Under the pieces are notes generated by a model, which was given only the letters and a program-made list of their open reading frames with translations, did not search any database and was not told where the DNA came from. 64,000 nucleotides of DNA from Amycolatopsis granulosa (GTDB lineage: Bacteria; Actinomycetota; Actinomycetes; Mycobacteriales; Pseudonocardiaceae), in the NCBI RefSeq assembly GCF_011758745.1, contig NZ_JAANOV010000001.1:2852001-2916000 (forward strand), read 5' to 3'. A program made the translations under genes and the position numbers. Of this stretch, positions 24,715-34,029 are shown piece by piece. The stretch's first letter is position 1. Every line of letters starts with the position of its first letter.

Positions 24715-25701
24715 TCAGTCCCGGAACGGGCTGCGCCGGTGCGCCAGCCGCCGGTACAGCGTGGTCTGGATGACCTCCCGCACCTGGTCGGTCAGCGAGA
24801 ACACCAGCATCGGGTCGTCGCGGTCCTCCTCGGCGTAGGAGTCGGTCCGGATCGGCTCCCCGAACTCGATGTGCCACTTCGTCGGCAGCGGGATCGCGCC
24901 GAGCGGCCCCAGCAGCGGGAAGAACGGCGTGACCGGGAAGTACGGCAGCCCCAGCAGCCGCGCCAGCGGCTTGAGGTCGCCGATCTTCGGGTAGATCTCC
25001 TCCGCGCCCACGATGGCGCAGGGGATGATCGGAACCCGCGTGCGCAGCGCGGCGGACACGAAGCCGCCACGCCCGAACCGCTGCAGCCGGTACCGGGCCG
25101 AGAACGGTTTGCCGATGCCCTTGTAACCCTCCGGCCACACGCCCACCAGCTCACCCGAGCACAGCAGCCGCTCCGCGTCCGCCGCGCACGCCAGCGTCTG
25201 CCCGGTCTTGCGGGCGAGCGTCCCGAGCAGCGGTGTCTGGAAGACCAGGTCCGCGCCGAGCATCCGCAGGTGCCGGCCGGGGGTCTCGTCGTGCACCGCG
25301 ATGGCGGTCATCACCGCGTCCAGCGGCAGCGTGCCGGAGTGGTTGCACACGATGAGCGCGCCGCCGTCGTCCGGCAAGTTCTGCGTGCCGTGCGTGGTCA
25401 CCCGGAAGTACTTCTCGTACAGCAGCCGCAGCGGCGGCAGCAGCAGGGTGTCGGTCAGCTCGGCGTCGAAGCCGAACTGGTCGACGGCGTAGTCGCCGGT
25501 CAGCCGGTGCTTGAGGAACCGCACGAGCCGGGAGACGGCGTCCGGTGCCGGCTCCGGCTCCGCCGCCGGTGCGGTCCGCCCCGGAAAGGCCACCACGGGC
25601 GCGTCGGCCGGGGTCTGCCCAGGCCGGGGCGGCTCGTCCGCCGGCTTCTCGCGCCCGGGTGCGTGCAGGGGGATGACCCGTGCTTGCGCGCTGGTCGTCA
25701 C
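24715..25701 (-). CDS. Lysophospholipid acyltransferase family protein (PlsC-like)
   Basis: This 328-residue protein has an acyltransferase domain with the catalytic HX4D motif in CNHSGTLPLD near residue 118, the substrate site VWPEGYKGIG near 183 and VPIIPCAIVGAEE near 217. An N-terminal low-complexity segment of about 60 residues precedes it. The domain typically acylates a lysophospholipid or related acceptor at the membrane. The GTG at 25701 gives the most natural N-terminus (TTSAQARVIPLHAP). Its place after the epimerase matches Rv0501-Rv0502, as recalled. Confidence 0.9.
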   Translation of the reverse strand: MTTSAQARVIPLHAPGREKPADEPPRPGQTPADAPVVAFPGRTAPAAEPEPAPDAVSRLVRFLKHRLTGDYAVDQFGFDAELTDTLLLPPLRLLYEKYFRVTTHGTQNLPDDGGALIVCNHSGTLPLDAVMTAIAVHDETPGRHLRMLGADLVFQTPLLGTLARKTGQTLACAADAERLLCSGELVGVWPEGYKGIGKPFSARYRLQRFGRGGFVSAALRTRVPIIPCAIVGAEEIYPKIGDLKPLARLLGLPYFPVTPFFPLLGPLGAIPLPTKWHIEFGEPIRTDSYAEEDRDDPMLVFSLTDQVREVIQTTLYRRLAHRRSPFRD

Positions 25702-25729
25702 TTCTTCGGCCCCGCTTTCCTCTCTCTGG

Positions 25730-26755
25730 TCATCGGATCGCCGCCAGCACCTTGCCGGCCGCCGCGGCCAGCTGCGCACCGTCCAGCACGGGCCGCAACC
25801 CGCGTCCGGTGACGTAGTCGTCGAAGGCCGCCGCGGTGGACCACCGCGGCCGGTAGCCGAACACCTCGGCCAGCCGGGTCGTGTCGACGACCCGCCCGTA
25901 GTTCAGCAGCCGCACCTGGTCCGGCGAGAAGTCCGCCTTCGCACCACGCAGCACCTTGGCCACCGTGCCCACCGCGGCCCGCGGTACCGGCAGCTCGACC
26001 CGGCCCGCGCGCCGGATCGCCTGTGACAGGGTGAGTACCCCGTCACCCCCGGCGTTGAACACCCCCGGCTTGTCCTCCAGGGTGGCCTGCTCCAGGATCG
26101 CCAGCGCGTCGGAGGCGTGCAGCAGCTGCAACCGCGCGTCGTAGCCCAGCACGGTGGGCACGACGGGGAGCGCGAAGTAGCGGGCCAGCACGGTGTCCAC
26201 GTCCGGCCCGATGACGTTGGTGAAGCGGGTGGTGGTGATGGTCAGGTCGGGGCGGCGGCGGGCCAGCCCGCGCACGTAGCCCTCCACCTCGACCGCGTCC
26301 TTCGCGTAGCCGCTGGACGAGGCCGGGATGAGCTCGGCGTCCTCGGTGAACACGGCCGGCGACCGCGGCCCCGCGCCGTAGACGGCGGCGGTCGACTTCA
26401 CCACGAGTTTGCGCACCTTGGGGGCCCGCTGGCACGCGGCGAGCAGGCGCATGGTGCCGATGACGTTGACTTCCTTGATCGCCGTGCGGCGCGCGGGTCC
26501 CGCCGGGTGCACGGTGGTGGCGCAGTGCACGACGGTGTCGACTCCGGCGGAGTCGAGGATCCGGGCGATCAGCGGGTTGCGGATGTCGGCACGGACGAAC
26601 TCGCCGTGGCCGAGGCGCTGCAGGATCGCCTTCGGTGGCGGCGCGGTGTCGACACCGATCACCCGCTCGACATCCGGGTTGTTGCCCAGCCGTACCAGCA
26701 GCCTGCCGCCGAGTTCGCCGCCGACCCCGGTGACCAGCACGACAGTGGACGCCAT
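25730..26755 (-). CDS. NAD-dependent epimerase/dehydratase family protein (extended SDR)
   Basis: This 341-residue protein has the Rossmann motif VLVTGVGGELGGRLL near residue 6. The catalytic triad region includes STAAVYG (near 120) and a Tyr-x3-Lys in SGYAKDAVEVEGY (near 145). The variable C-terminus suggests a nucleotide-sugar or sterol-like substrate, but none can be named. It aligns in position with M. tuberculosis galE2, as recalled. AGGGGG precedes the ATG at 26755 by 4 bases; an ATG at 26770 is possible but lacks this site. Confidence 0.9.
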   Translation of the reverse strand: MASTVVLVTGVGGELGGRLLVRLGNNPDVERVIGVDTAPPPKAILQRLGHGEFVRADIRNPLIARILDSAGVDTVVHCATTVHPAGPARRTAIKEVNVIGTMRLLAACQRAPKVRKLVVKSTAAVYGAGPRSPAVFTEDAELIPASSSGYAKDAVEVEGYVRGLARRRPDLTITTTRFTNVIGPDVDTVLARYFALPVVPTVLGYDARLQLLHASDALAILEQATLEDKPGVFNAGGDGVLTLSQAIRRAGRVELPVPRAAVGTVAKVLRGAKADFSPDQVRLLNYGRVVDTTRLAEVFGYRPRWSTAAAFDDYVTGRGLRPVLDGAQLAAAAGKVLAAIR

Positions 26756-26889
26756 GAAACCCCCTGACACGGGTGTGGGACGTGGTGTTCGCGGCAGTGG
26801 CCGATGCTACCCCGCAACCCGGCCCGAGTCAGGTGCGCTCACCCCCTGTTAACCCAGGTCAGGGACTTACGCCGGGAATGCCGGAAAAG

Positions 26890-26926
26890 GCACGCGGCCC
26901 GCCCAGGATCTGGACGGGCCGCGTGC
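26890..26926 (-). terminator. Stem-loop downstream of the 33-residue basic protein gene
   Basis: GCACGCGGCCCG (26890-26901) pairs with CGGGCCGCGTGC (26915-26926). A further inner pairing, CCAG with CTGG, is possible. It lies 19 bases after the TAA of the 33-residue gene on the minus strand, before the epimerase gene. It has the shape of an intrinsic terminator without a T tract. Confidence 0.7.
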
Positions 26927-26945
26927 GGAACTTTCGCGCAGGGAC

Positions 26946-27047
26946 TTACTTGCCCTGCTTGCGCCGCTGCATCCGCGTGCGGCGCAGCAACTTGCGGTGC
27001 TTCTTCTTGGACATGCGCTTGCGGCGCTTTTTGATCACCGAGCCCAC
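26946..27047 (-). CDS. AURKAIP1/COX24-domain small basic protein (bS22-like ribosomal protein)
   Basis: This 33-residue, extremely basic protein reads [19 protein letters not shown] and then [14 protein letters not shown]. It matches the tiny actinobacterial ribosomal protein of the AURKAIP1/COX24 family (bS22 in mycobacteria), which sits in the small subunit. The GTG at 27047 is preceded by AAGGAG at 5-base spacing, and the gene is closed by a strong hairpin. Its position next to an excisionase-like HTH gene is recalled from mycobacteria and Streptomyces. Confidence 0.9.
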   Translation of the reverse strand: MGSVIKKRRKRMSKKKHRKLLRRTRMQRRKQGK

Positions 27048-27146
27048 GGGCGCTCCTTCACGTTTCGTCTGCTTCACACGCTGCCCAGCGCAACGTCCAA
27101 AGAGTTGAAGCGCTACAGGCACGAGCGGGCTTCAAGGTTACCGGGC

Positions 27147-27170
27147 GGGCCCGCGCACCGGCGCGGGCCC
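27147..27170 (-). terminator. GC-rich tetraloop hairpin
   Basis: GGGCCCGCGC (27147-27156) and GCGCGGGCCC (27161-27170) form a perfect 10-base stem closed by ACCG. It lies about 104 bases after the HTH gene stop and 100 bases before the start of the 33-residue gene. It probably separates the two transcripts. Confidence 0.55.
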
Positions 27171-27273
27171 CCGGCCTAGTGGATGTTTCGAGCGGCGGAA
27201 CCGTCGGCGCTCCTCCAGCGAGGGGCCGCCTCAGGTTCCGCTGCCCGCACCACGCACGAGGCTCTTCCTGGTC

Positions 27274-27486
27274 TCAGCCCACATCGAAGTAGGCGCTCTC
27301 CAGGTACTCGTGGACTGCCTTCTCGGGCACCCGGAACGACTTGCCGACGCGAACGGCCGGTAGCTCGCCCGAGTGCACGAGCCGGTAGACGGTCATCTTG
27401 GAGACCCGCATCAGCGCAGCCACCTCGGCGACCGTCAGGAACTGGACCTGCCCGACAGCGGGCACGTCCTTGTTGTTCGACGGCAT
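27274..27486 (-). CDS. Excisionase-family helix-turn-helix protein
   Basis: This 70-residue protein is a single MerR/excisionase-type HTH: LTVAEVAALMRVSKMTVYRL near residues 17-36, then the wing LPAVRVGKSFRVPEKAVHEY. It resembles BldC in fold but has a different sequence. The gene order proC, this HTH gene, the 33-residue basic protein gene and the epimerase gene is conserved in mycobacteria (Rv0500-Rv0501, as recalled), so it is a core regulator and not a phage remnant. Its targets are unknown. Confidence 0.88.
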   Translation of the reverse strand: MPSNNKDVPAVGQVQFLTVAEVAALMRVSKMTVYRLVHSGELPAVRVGKSFRVPEKAVHEYLESAYFDVG

Positions 27487-27606
27487 ACGTCACCGTGCCC
27501 TTCGACACGTGTCGTGCCGCTCGGCTTCCCCACCGGGCGGTACCGACACGCACGTGCTTCACCCTTGAGGGTAGCGGGACAGCTGGGGCCAATGCGACGC
27601 CCGGAC

Positions 27607-27628
27607 GGTACTTTCCCGCGAAAGTGCC
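27607..27628. promoter_or_regulatory. Dyad upstream of the HTH gene
   Basis: GGTACTTTC and GAAAGTGCC flank a CCGC centre. The inner arms ACTTTC/GAAAGT pair perfectly and the outer arms pair with one mismatch. It lies about 120 bases upstream of the excisionase-like gene start, in its likely promoter. It could be an operator, possibly for the HTH protein itself. Confidence 0.4.
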
Positions 27629-27708
27629 CGGTCGGCGGCGCCCGTTCGGCCTAGTCGGAGAAGCGGCTGGTGGCCGCCGACCCGCGGGTCGGACCCGGAC
27701 AGCGAGAG

Positions 27709-27739
27709 GCATTCGGCCGCACCCCCGGCGGCCGAATGC
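27709..27739 (-). terminator. proC terminator hairpin
   Basis: GCATTCGGCCGC (27709-27720) pairs perfectly with GCGGCCGAATGC (27728-27739) around a 7-base loop. It lies 44 bases downstream of the proC stop on the minus strand and has the strength expected of a rho-independent terminator. Confidence 0.75.
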
Positions 27740-27783
27740 GCCGGGAGCCTACCAATCCGGCAGCCTCTTGAACAACGTTTCCG

Positions 27784-28590
27784 CTACTCGTGGGCCTTGC
27801 CGAGCTCCACCGAGCGGTCCCGGGCCGCCTCGATGGCGGCCAGGAGCGCCGCCCGCACGCCGTGCTTCTCCAGCTCCCGGATGGCGTTGATCGTGGTGCC
27901 CGCCGGCGACGTGACGGCCTCCCGGAGGATCACCGGGTGCTCGCCGGTCTCGGCGAGCATCTTCGCCGCCCCGACGGCCGACTGGATGATCAGCTTCTCG
28001 GCCACCGCGCGCGGCAGGCCGAGCAGGATCCCGGCGTCGATCATGGCCTCGACCAGGAAGAAGAAGTACGCAGGGCCGGATCCGGACAGCGCGGTGACCG
28101 CGTCCTGCTGCGACTCGGGCACCTCGACGACCTGGCCGACGGTGGACAGCATCTCCGTCACGAGCGCGACGTGCTCGCGCGTGGCGTGCCTGCCCGGCGA
28201 CACGGCGCTCATCGCCTCGCCGACGACCATCGGCGTGTTCGGCATCACCCGCACCACCGGCACGCCGTCCGGCAGCCGCCGCTCGTACAGGCTCGTCGGC
28301 AGGCCCGCGCACAGCGACACGACCAGCGAATTCGGCCCCACCAGCGGTGCCAGCTCGGCCAGCACCGGCTCGATGTCCTGGGGCTTGACCGCGACGACCA
28401 GCACGTCGGCGCGCTTGGCCGCCTCCGCGACCTCGACCCCGGCGATCCCGTACCGCTCGGTCAGGTCCGCGGAGCGCTCCGGGTGGCGTTCGGTGAACAG
28501 CAGCTCGGCCGGGCCGCGCCCGCCCTGCAACAGGCCCGCCAGCAGCGCCTCACCGATCTTCCCCGCCCCGAGAACCGCAATCACCGTCAT
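27784..28590 (-). CDS. proC: Pyrroline-5-carboxylate reductase
   Basis: ProC (268 aa) performs the last step of proline synthesis, reducing pyrroline-5-carboxylate with NAD(P)H. The N-terminal Rossmann motif is VIAVLGAGKIGEALLAGLL. VRVMPNTPMVVGEAMSA lies near residue 118, and the C-terminal dimer domain carries the family signature (ALSGSGPAYFFFLVEAM, EAVTSPAGTTINAIREL). Length is normal. The thioesterase and proline dehydrogenase genes lie upstream on the same strand, and a hairpin follows proC. Confidence 0.96.
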   Translation of the reverse strand: MTVIAVLGAGKIGEALLAGLLQGGRGPAELLFTERHPERSADLTERYGIAGVEVAEAAKRADVLVVAVKPQDIEPVLAELAPLVGPNSLVVSLCAGLPTSLYERRLPDGVPVVRVMPNTPMVVGEAMSAVSPGRHATREHVALVTEMLSTVGQVVEVPESQQDAVTALSGSGPAYFFFLVEAMIDAGILLGLPRAVAEKLIIQSAVGAAKMLAETGEHPVILREAVTSPAGTTINAIRELEKHGVRAALLAAIEAARDRSVELGKAHE

Positions 28591-28613
28591 GCCACCAGCG
28601 TGCCAAAGCCACC

Positions 28614-29441
28614 TCAGGGCGCCGGTGCCAGGGCCAGCTGCCGCGCCTGGCAGACGAGTTTCCCGGCGGAATCGATCACCGTCGCGTCCGAGTCGAACCA
28701 CGCTTCCTGCACCGTCCGGCAGTCGACCTGGACGCGGAGCCAGCCGGGCGCCGGGCGCGCGCGGACCAGCGCGGTCAGCTGGGCGGTGGGGGCCCAGCCC
28801 GCCCGGCCCAGGTTGACCACCACGGGCGGGTTGATGTCGCCCGCGAGCAGCGCGAAGAAGGCGTCCGGCGCCGCATGCCGCGGCTTCACCCACAGCCGGA
28901 GGCGGGGCGGGTCGCCGGGCCGGCCGGTCAGGAAACCGGCGGTCGCGGGGTCCACCCGCACGTCGCAGCCCTTGGCCAGGTTGAACACGCCTTCCGCGGT
29001 CTCCCCGGCGAGGTGGATCGCCCGCGGCGGCGGCTCGGCCGGCATCCGCGGGAGGTCCGTCCAGTCCGGCCGCCGCACCGGCAGCCGCCCGGTGGTGACC
29101 GTCGCCTCGACGCAGCTGCGCCCGCGCTGCTCCAGCCGGACGGCGACGACGGTCGCGCGGCGGCCGACCTTGCGGATGTCGGTGCGCAGCAGCGCCGGGC
29201 CGATGGCGGGCGGGCGCAGGAACTCGGCGCTCACCGCGAGCGGATCGGTGGAGGGCTCGCCGTGCTCGGACAGCACCGCGAGCGCCGCGCGTGCCATCAA
29301 CGCGATCACGAATCCCCCGTGCGGGTGGGTACCGATGGACCACTCGTGCCGCAGGTCGGCGGTCAGCGTGCCGTCCCCCAGCGACCGGACCGCGCACGCC
29401 ACTTCGAACGCGGCGGGGTCGGGGACCTCTGCGACGCTCAC
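28614..29441 (-). CDS. Thioesterase family protein (double hotdog)
   Basis: This 275-residue protein comprises two hotdog-like halves. SIGTHPHGGFVIALMARAAL near residue 36 resembles the acyl-CoA thioesterase II entry motif, and INPPVVVNLGRAGWAPTAQLTALV near 200 matches the second half. It probably cleaves acyl-CoA thioesters; chain length and role are unknown. The GTG start overlaps the proline dehydrogenase stop (GTGA), so the two are translationally coupled. proC follows 23 bases later. Confidence 0.82.
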   Translation of the reverse strand: MSVAEVPDPAAFEVACAVRSLGDGTLTADLRHEWSIGTHPHGGFVIALMARAALAVLSEHGEPSTDPLAVSAEFLRPPAIGPALLRTDIRKVGRRATVVAVRLEQRGRSCVEATVTTGRLPVRRPDWTDLPRMPAEPPPRAIHLAGETAEGVFNLAKGCDVRVDPATAGFLTGRPGDPPRLRLWVKPRHAAPDAFFALLAGDINPPVVVNLGRAGWAPTAQLTALVRARPAPGWLRVQVDCRTVQEAWFDSDATVIDSAGKLVCQARQLALAPAP

Positions 29442-30364
29442 GAACGGCTGACCAGCGCGCGCAGGAAGAACAACAGGTTCGCGGGCCGCTCCCCGAGCCG
29501 CCGCATCAGGTACGGGTACCAGTGCTCCCCGAACGGCACGTACACGCGCACGGTTTCCCCCTCGCCCGCCAGGCGGCGCTGCTCGTCGGGCCGCACGCCG
29601 TAGAGCATCTGGTACTCGTAGCTGCCCGGCTTGCGGCCGTACCAGCGGGCGCGTTCGGCCAGGATGGCGATCAACCGGGGGTCATGGGTGGCGAACATGG
29701 GGTAACCATCCCCCGCCAGCAGGAGATTCGCACAACGGACATAAGCCAGGTCCACCTCGTGGACACGCGAGTACGCCACCTCGTCCGGTTCGGCGTAGGC
29801 GCCCTTGCACAGCCGGATCCGCGAGCCCGCGCCCGCCAGTGCCCGCACGTCGTCGCCGGTCCGGCGCAGGTACGCCTGCAGCACGCCACCCACCCATGGC
29901 CAGGTGCGGCGCAGCTCGCCGAGCACCCGCAGCGTCGCGTCCGTCGTGGTGTGATCCTCCATGTCGAGGGTCACGGTGGTGCCGCACTGCTCGGCCGCCG
30001 CGCACACGCGGTGGGCGTTGTCGAGCGCGAGCCGCTCGTCCAGCCGCAGCCCGAGCGCGGACAGCTTCACGCTGACCTCGGCCCGCCCGGCCAGCCCCGC
30101 ACCGTAGAGGCGGTCCAGCAGCGCGAGGTAGGTCTGGACCGTCTGCTCGGCCTGCGCGGGCTCGGTCACGTCCTCCCCGAGGTAGTCCAGGGTGACCGCC
30201 AGCCCGTCGCCGGTCAGCCGGGCCACGCGGGTGACCGCGTCGGCGACGGTGTCCCCGGCGACGAATCGCGCTACGACACCCGAGGTCCCCGGGGCGGCCG
30301 CCACGATGCGGCGGACCGCGTCGCTTCCGGCGGCGGCGAGAATCGGTGATCGCAGCGGGTTCAC
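29438..30364 (-). CDS. Proline dehydrogenase (monofunctional)
   Basis: This 308-residue FAD-dependent PRODH barrel oxidises proline to pyrroline-5-carboxylate and passes electrons to the quinone pool. Motifs include VTLDMEDHTTTDATL near residue 132, IRLCKGAYAEPDEVAY near 182 and the substrate arginine region YEYQMLYGVRPDEQRRL near 255. The start is a GTG at 30364. No pyrroline-5-carboxylate dehydrogenase gene is adjacent, so this is the short, unfused form. Its coupling to a thioesterase gene is not explained. Confidence 0.92.
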   Translation of the reverse strand: MNPLRSPILAAAGSDAVRRIVAAAPGTSGVVARFVAGDTVADAVTRVARLTGDGLAVTLDYLGEDVTEPAQAEQTVQTYLALLDRLYGAGLAGRAEVSVKLSALGLRLDERLALDNAHRVCAAAEQCGTTVTLDMEDHTTTDATLRVLGELRRTWPWVGGVLQAYLRRTGDDVRALAGAGSRIRLCKGAYAEPDEVAYSRVHEVDLAYVRCANLLLAGDGYPMFATHDPRLIAILAERARWYGRKPGSYEYQMLYGVRPDEQRRLAGEGETVRVYVPFGEHWYPYLMRRLGERPANLLFFLRALVSRS

Positions 30365-30435
30365 AGCCGGAACTTTACGTGTTCATCCATCGGAATCCCA
30401 CGATCCAACTCGGAAAGTTGATCTTGTAGGGGGGC

Positions 30436-31224
30436 TCACCGGCCGAGGTGGAAGCGCGCGAACAACAGCGCTTCGGCCAGGTCACGGGCGCGGTCGGCGC
30501 TCGCCGCGCGGCGCGTGTTGACCTCCAGGACCACCTGACCGGTGAACGACGCCGCCACCAGCTTCTCCAGCAGCTCCGCGCACGGCTGGTTCCCCCGGCC
30601 GGGAACCAGGTGCTCGTCCTTCGGGACTCCGGTGCCGTCCGCGAGGTGCACGTGGGTCAGGCCCGGCCCCATGCGGTCGGCGAGCGCCAGCGCGTCCATC
30701 CCCGCGGCGGCGCTGTGCGACAGGTCGAGCGTGTAGTGCCGGTAGCCGACCTCCGTCGGGTCGATCGACGGCCGGAACGCGGACACGCGCGCGTCCCGGC
30801 GACCGCCCGGCGGCCGGACCTTGAACATGTTCTCGACCGCGATCTCGACGCCGGTGTCGTCCTCCAGCTCGGCCACGAGGTCGGCGAACGCGTCGCCGTA
30901 GCGGCGCTGCCAGCGGAACGGCGGATGCACGACGACGGTGCGCGCCTCCAGCTCGAGGGCCGCCTCGACGCTGCGGCGCAGCCGCACCACCGGGTCCGGC
31001 GACCACACCCGCTGCGTGATCAGCAGCGACGGCGAGTGCACCGACAGCACCGGCACGCCGGTCCGCCGGGAGAGGCGCCGCAGCGCCCCGACGTCCTGGC
31101 TGAGCGGGTCGACCCAGACCATCACCTCGACCCCGTCGTACCCCAGCCGCTGGGCCAGCTCGAAAGCCGCGCCGGCCCGCAGCGGCCAGACCGACGCGGT
31201 GGACATTCCGATCGGTACCGGCAC
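30436..31224 (-). CDS. Sugar phosphate isomerase/epimerase (xylose-isomerase-like TIM barrel)
   Basis: This 262-residue AP-endonuclease-2-like barrel shows the family's metal-binding residues in VEIAVENMF (Glu, near 128), [12 protein letters not shown] (Asp/His, near 167), [11 protein letters not shown] (His, near 192) and VVLEVNT (Glu, near 235). Substrates of such proteins are varied and cannot be predicted. It matches Rv0498 in relative position, as recalled. The start is a GTG at 31224, 7 bases after the stop of the proline-rich membrane protein gene. Confidence 0.88.
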   Translation of the reverse strand: MPVPIGMSTASVWPLRAGAAFELAQRLGYDGVEVMVWVDPLSQDVGALRRLSRRTGVPVLSVHSPSLLITQRVWSPDPVVRLRRSVEAALELEARTVVVHPPFRWQRRYGDAFADLVAELEDDTGVEIAVENMFKVRPPGGRRDARVSAFRPSIDPTEVGYRHYTLDLSHSAAAGMDALALADRMGPGLTHVHLADGTGVPKDEHLVPGRGNQPCAELLEKLVAASFTGQVVLEVNTRRAASADRARDLAEALLFARFHLGR

Positions 31225-31231
31225 GCTCGCC

Positions 31232-32866
31232 TTACCTCGACAACAACAGCAGGGCCGCGGGCGAGACGGTCACCACGAGACCGACCAGCACCGCGAGGAC
31301 CGTGGTCTGGATGTCGTCGGCGCGGCGGATGCGCCGGACGATCCACACCAGCCCGACGATCACCACCAGCGCGGCGATCAGCGCCGCCGCCGGGATCTTG
31401 CCCCACAGCCAGTTGAAGCCCAGCCACACGGCCGCGCCACCGACGACCCCACCGGCGAGCTGAGCGGCCATCGAGAGCCACTGCTTCGCCGGCGAGGGCT
31501 CCGTCTCCGGTTCCGCGTCGGGTTCGGCGGCGGCCTCCTCCGGCTCCGCGGCCTCCTCGTCGTAGTCGTAGCCGGGTTCGGCCCCCTCCTCGGCTGGGCC
31601 GAACTCGCCGAACTCGTCCGCGTCCTCGACGTCGTCGAGGTTCTCGACCTCCTCGATGTCCTCGGCGAACGGGTCGTGGAACCCGGTGGCCTCCAGGTCC
31701 GGTCCGGGCTCGTCCGGCTGCGGCGGACCGCCGGGCGGGAACGTCGCCGGGTGGAACCCGGTCGGCTCGTCGGGACCGCCCGGGTCCCGCACCGGCGGCA
31801 TGATGCCGACCTCGGTGTCCTCCTCGGCGCGGGCCGCCTCCCGGCCACGGCGCCAGCGTTGCAGGCCCGCGGGCGGAGCGGCCAGCCCGGCCGGCGGCGC
31901 GTCCGGCGACGGCTCGTCGGCCGGCTTGATCTCGCCCACCGGCTCGAACTGCTCGGTGCTCGGGTCCGGCGGCGGGGTGACACGCGCCGGGGCACGCCGC
32001 GGGCGGCCCGGCGGCGGGAACGTACCGGTGGCCCGCCCGCCGGTGGGCGGGACGTCCGGGTCGACCGGCGCGTCGAGCCCGTCCAGCCGCGCGGCGAGAC
32101 CGGTGCTCGTCTCCTCGCCCGGCGGACGGCGGCGCAGCGGTGGCGGTACCGCCTCGACGGGCGGCACCGGCAGGGCGCCGGAGTCCTGCGGCGGCAGCGG
32201 CAACGCGCCCGACTCCTGGGGCGGGCGGCGCAGGTACGCGGAGTCCTGCGGGTGCGGGCGCCGCAGCGGCATCGAATCCTGCGGCGGCGGCAAGGCGCCG
32301 GTGTTCGGGCGCGCGAAGCCGCCCGAGTCCTGCTGGCGCCGCGGGAGGGCACCCGGGTCCGGACGAGCCGGGCCCGGCGGCTCCGGCGCCGGCGGGCGCG
32401 GCATCGCGGCGGAACTCTGCTGACCGGGCGGTATGGGCGAACCCGGCGAGTCCGGCAGGACCGGCCGCGGCATCGCCGCGGAGCTCTGCTGACCCGGCGG
32501 CACGGGCTGGCCCGGGGGAACGGGGTGACCCGGCGGCACGGGCTGACCCGGCGGTACCGGCGGCGGGCCCTGCTCGGGCCGGCGGAACCCGGCCGGGTCC
32601 GGACGGCCCGGCGAGTCGGGCACGGCCCGGCGGCCGCCGTTGCGCCCCGGGGGCGCACCGTTCGCGCGGACCCGGTCGATGATCGCCTGCGGGCCGGTCT
32701 CGGTGACGTCGTGGCCGCGGCGCGGGCCGTCGGCCTCCTCGGGCGCCACGTCCTCGTCGTCGGCCGCGCGACGGCGCCGCCGCCGGCCCTCGATGTTCCC
32801 CCCGTGGAGGGCGAGCAGCTCGGCGACGGTCTTCTGCGACCGGTCTTCTCGGCTCTCTCGGCTCAT
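31232..32866 (-). CDS. Proline-rich membrane protein with acidic linker
   Basis: This 544-residue protein has three zones. The short basic N-terminus ([19 protein letters not shown], then RRRRRR) resembles signals in cell-wall or septal proteins. Residues 60-430 are low-complexity, with hexamer repeats (PPGQPV) and QDSGALP-type repeats. An acidic stretch ([19 protein letters not shown]) then precedes three membrane helices at the C-terminus. The large cytoplasmic tail is probably disordered. The layout resembles mycobacterial Rv0497, as recalled. Function is unknown. The ATG at 32866 is favoured over an upstream start at 32920. Confidence 0.85.
   Translation of the reverse strand: MSRESREDRSQKTVAELLALHGGNIEGRRRRRRAADDEDVAPEEADGPRRGHDVTETGPQAIIDRVRANGAPPGRNGGRRAVPDSPGRPDPAGFRRPEQGPPPVPPGQPVPPGHPVPPGQPVPPGQQSSAAMPRPVLPDSPGSPIPPGQQSSAAMPRPPAPEPPGPARPDPGALPRRQQDSGGFARPNTGALPPPQDSMPLRRPHPQDSAYLRRPPQESGALPLPPQDSGALPVPPVEAVPPPLRRRPPGEETSTGLAARLDGLDAPVDPDVPPTGGRATGTFPPPGRPRRAPARVTPPPDPSTEQFEPVGEIKPADEPSPDAPPAGLAAPPAGLQRWRRGREAARAEEDTEVGIMPPVRDPGGPDEPTGFHPATFPPGGPPQPDEPGPDLEATGFHDPFAEDIEEVENLDDVEDADEFGEFGPAEEGAEPGYDYDEEAAEPEEAAAEPDAEPETEPSPAKQWLSMAAQLAGGVVGGAAVWLGFNWLWGKIPAAALIAALVVIVGLVWIVRRIRRADDIQTTVLAVLVGLVVTVSPAALLLLSR
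32490..32561 (-). repeat. Four 18-base tandem repeats encoding PPGxPV-type hexamers
   Basis: Four consecutive 18-base units begin with TGACCCGGCGG or TGGCCCGGGGG on the plus strand at 32490, 32508, 32526 and 32544. Units 1 and 3 are identical. They encode [18 protein letters not shown] and PPGQQS-like hexapeptides in the proline-rich membrane protein. Such repeats can change copy number by slippage. Confidence 0.75.
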
Positions 32867-32954
32867 CGTGTCATCCCAACCAGCGCGTAGGGCCACAAGA
32901 CGCGGGCTCGTGTACCGCACACGCCCACCACCGCCTTACGCATCCTTCCGCCTT

Positions 32955-33962
32955 TCACCGTGCCTGATCGAGCTCACCGAGGTCCAGCCGTGTGCTGTCA
33001 CCGGTGGTTCTGCCGCGGCGAACAGCCGCCTCGTCACCGTTGGAGTGATCAAGCCGCCGCAGGATGACGCCCTCTCGCAGCGCCCAGGGGCAGATCTCCA
33101 GTTCGTCCAGCGACAGCGCCCGCATCGCGGCCTGGGCCACCAGCGCGCCACCGGCCAGCTGGTGCGCGCGGCTCGCGCTGACGCCCTCCAGCTCGGCGAG
33201 GTCGGCCGCCTCCATCCGGGAGATGAAGGCGATGAGCTGCCGCAGTGCGGTCTGGGACAGGGTACGGCGTACCCGCGGGCCGGCTGCGGAGGGCGCCGCC
33301 CCGGTCAGTCTGGCCAGGGAACGAAAGGTCTTCGAGGTCGCCACCACGCGGTCCGGCGGGCCGAGCTTGGCGACCCGTCTGGCCAGCGGCGCGAGCTGGT
33401 CCTCCAGCCACGCCGAGGTGGATACGAGCTCGGACCGGGTCGGCGGGTCGTGCGCGAAGCGGGTGCGGCTGATCCGGCCCGCGCCGAGCGGCAGGGACTC
33501 CGCCAGCGCCGGCTCCTCGTCGATCCCCATCGCCACCTCGAGCGAACCGCCCCCGATGTCGAGCACCAGCAGCTGGCCGGCCGACCAGCCGAACCACCGC
33601 CGCACCGCGAGGAAGGTCAGCCGGGCTTCGTCGACCCCGGACAGCACGGTCAGCTCGACACCGGTGGCGTCGGCGACCTTGCGCAGCACCTCGGAGCTGT
33701 TGTCGGCCTCGCGCACCGCGGAGGTGGCGAACGCCATCAGCTCCTCGCAGCCCAGTGCCGCCGCGGCGACCTTGGCGTTCTGCACGGCCTCGACCAGCGC
33801 CTGCGCACCCTGCTTGGCGAGGTGGTTGTGCTTGGTGATCTGCTCCGCCAGCCGCAGCACGGTCTTCTCGGAGTGCATCGGCGTCGGGTGGGCACCGCGG
33901 TGTGCGTCCACCACGAGCAGGTGGACGGTGTTCGAACCGACGTCGAGTACCCCTAAGCGCAC
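32955..33962 (-). CDS. Ppx/GppA-type phosphatase
   Basis: This 335-residue member of the exopolyphosphatase/pppGpp phosphatase family has an actin-like ATPase fold. The phosphate-1 loop is VLDVGSNTVHLLVVDA near residue 5, MAFATSAVREADN lies near 88, and the phosphate-2 loop is LLVLDIGGGSLEVAMG near 134. In actinobacteria this short form is Ppx1-like (Rv0496, as recalled) and hydrolyses short polyphosphate. It is a neighbour of senX3-regX3, which fits phosphate metabolism. The start is a GTG at 33962. Confidence 0.9.
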   Translation of the reverse strand: MRLGVLDVGSNTVHLLVVDAHRGAHPTPMHSEKTVLRLAEQITKHNHLAKQGAQALVEAVQNAKVAAAALGCEELMAFATSAVREADNSSEVLRKVADATGVELTVLSGVDEARLTFLAVRRWFGWSAGQLLVLDIGGGSLEVAMGIDEEPALAESLPLGAGRISRTRFAHDPPTRSELVSTSAWLEDQLAPLARRVAKLGPPDRVVATSKTFRSLARLTGAAPSAAGPRVRRTLSQTALRQLIAFISRMEAADLAELEGVSASRAHQLAGGALVAQAAMRALSLDELEICPWALREGVILRRLDHSNGDEAAVRRGRTTGDSTRLDLGELDQAR

Positions 33963-34029
33963 AAAACCCTACGGTACCGGTACCTCCCGTGTGCGGCCGC
34001 AAAGTGCCGGATAGGCCACCTCGGCTTGC

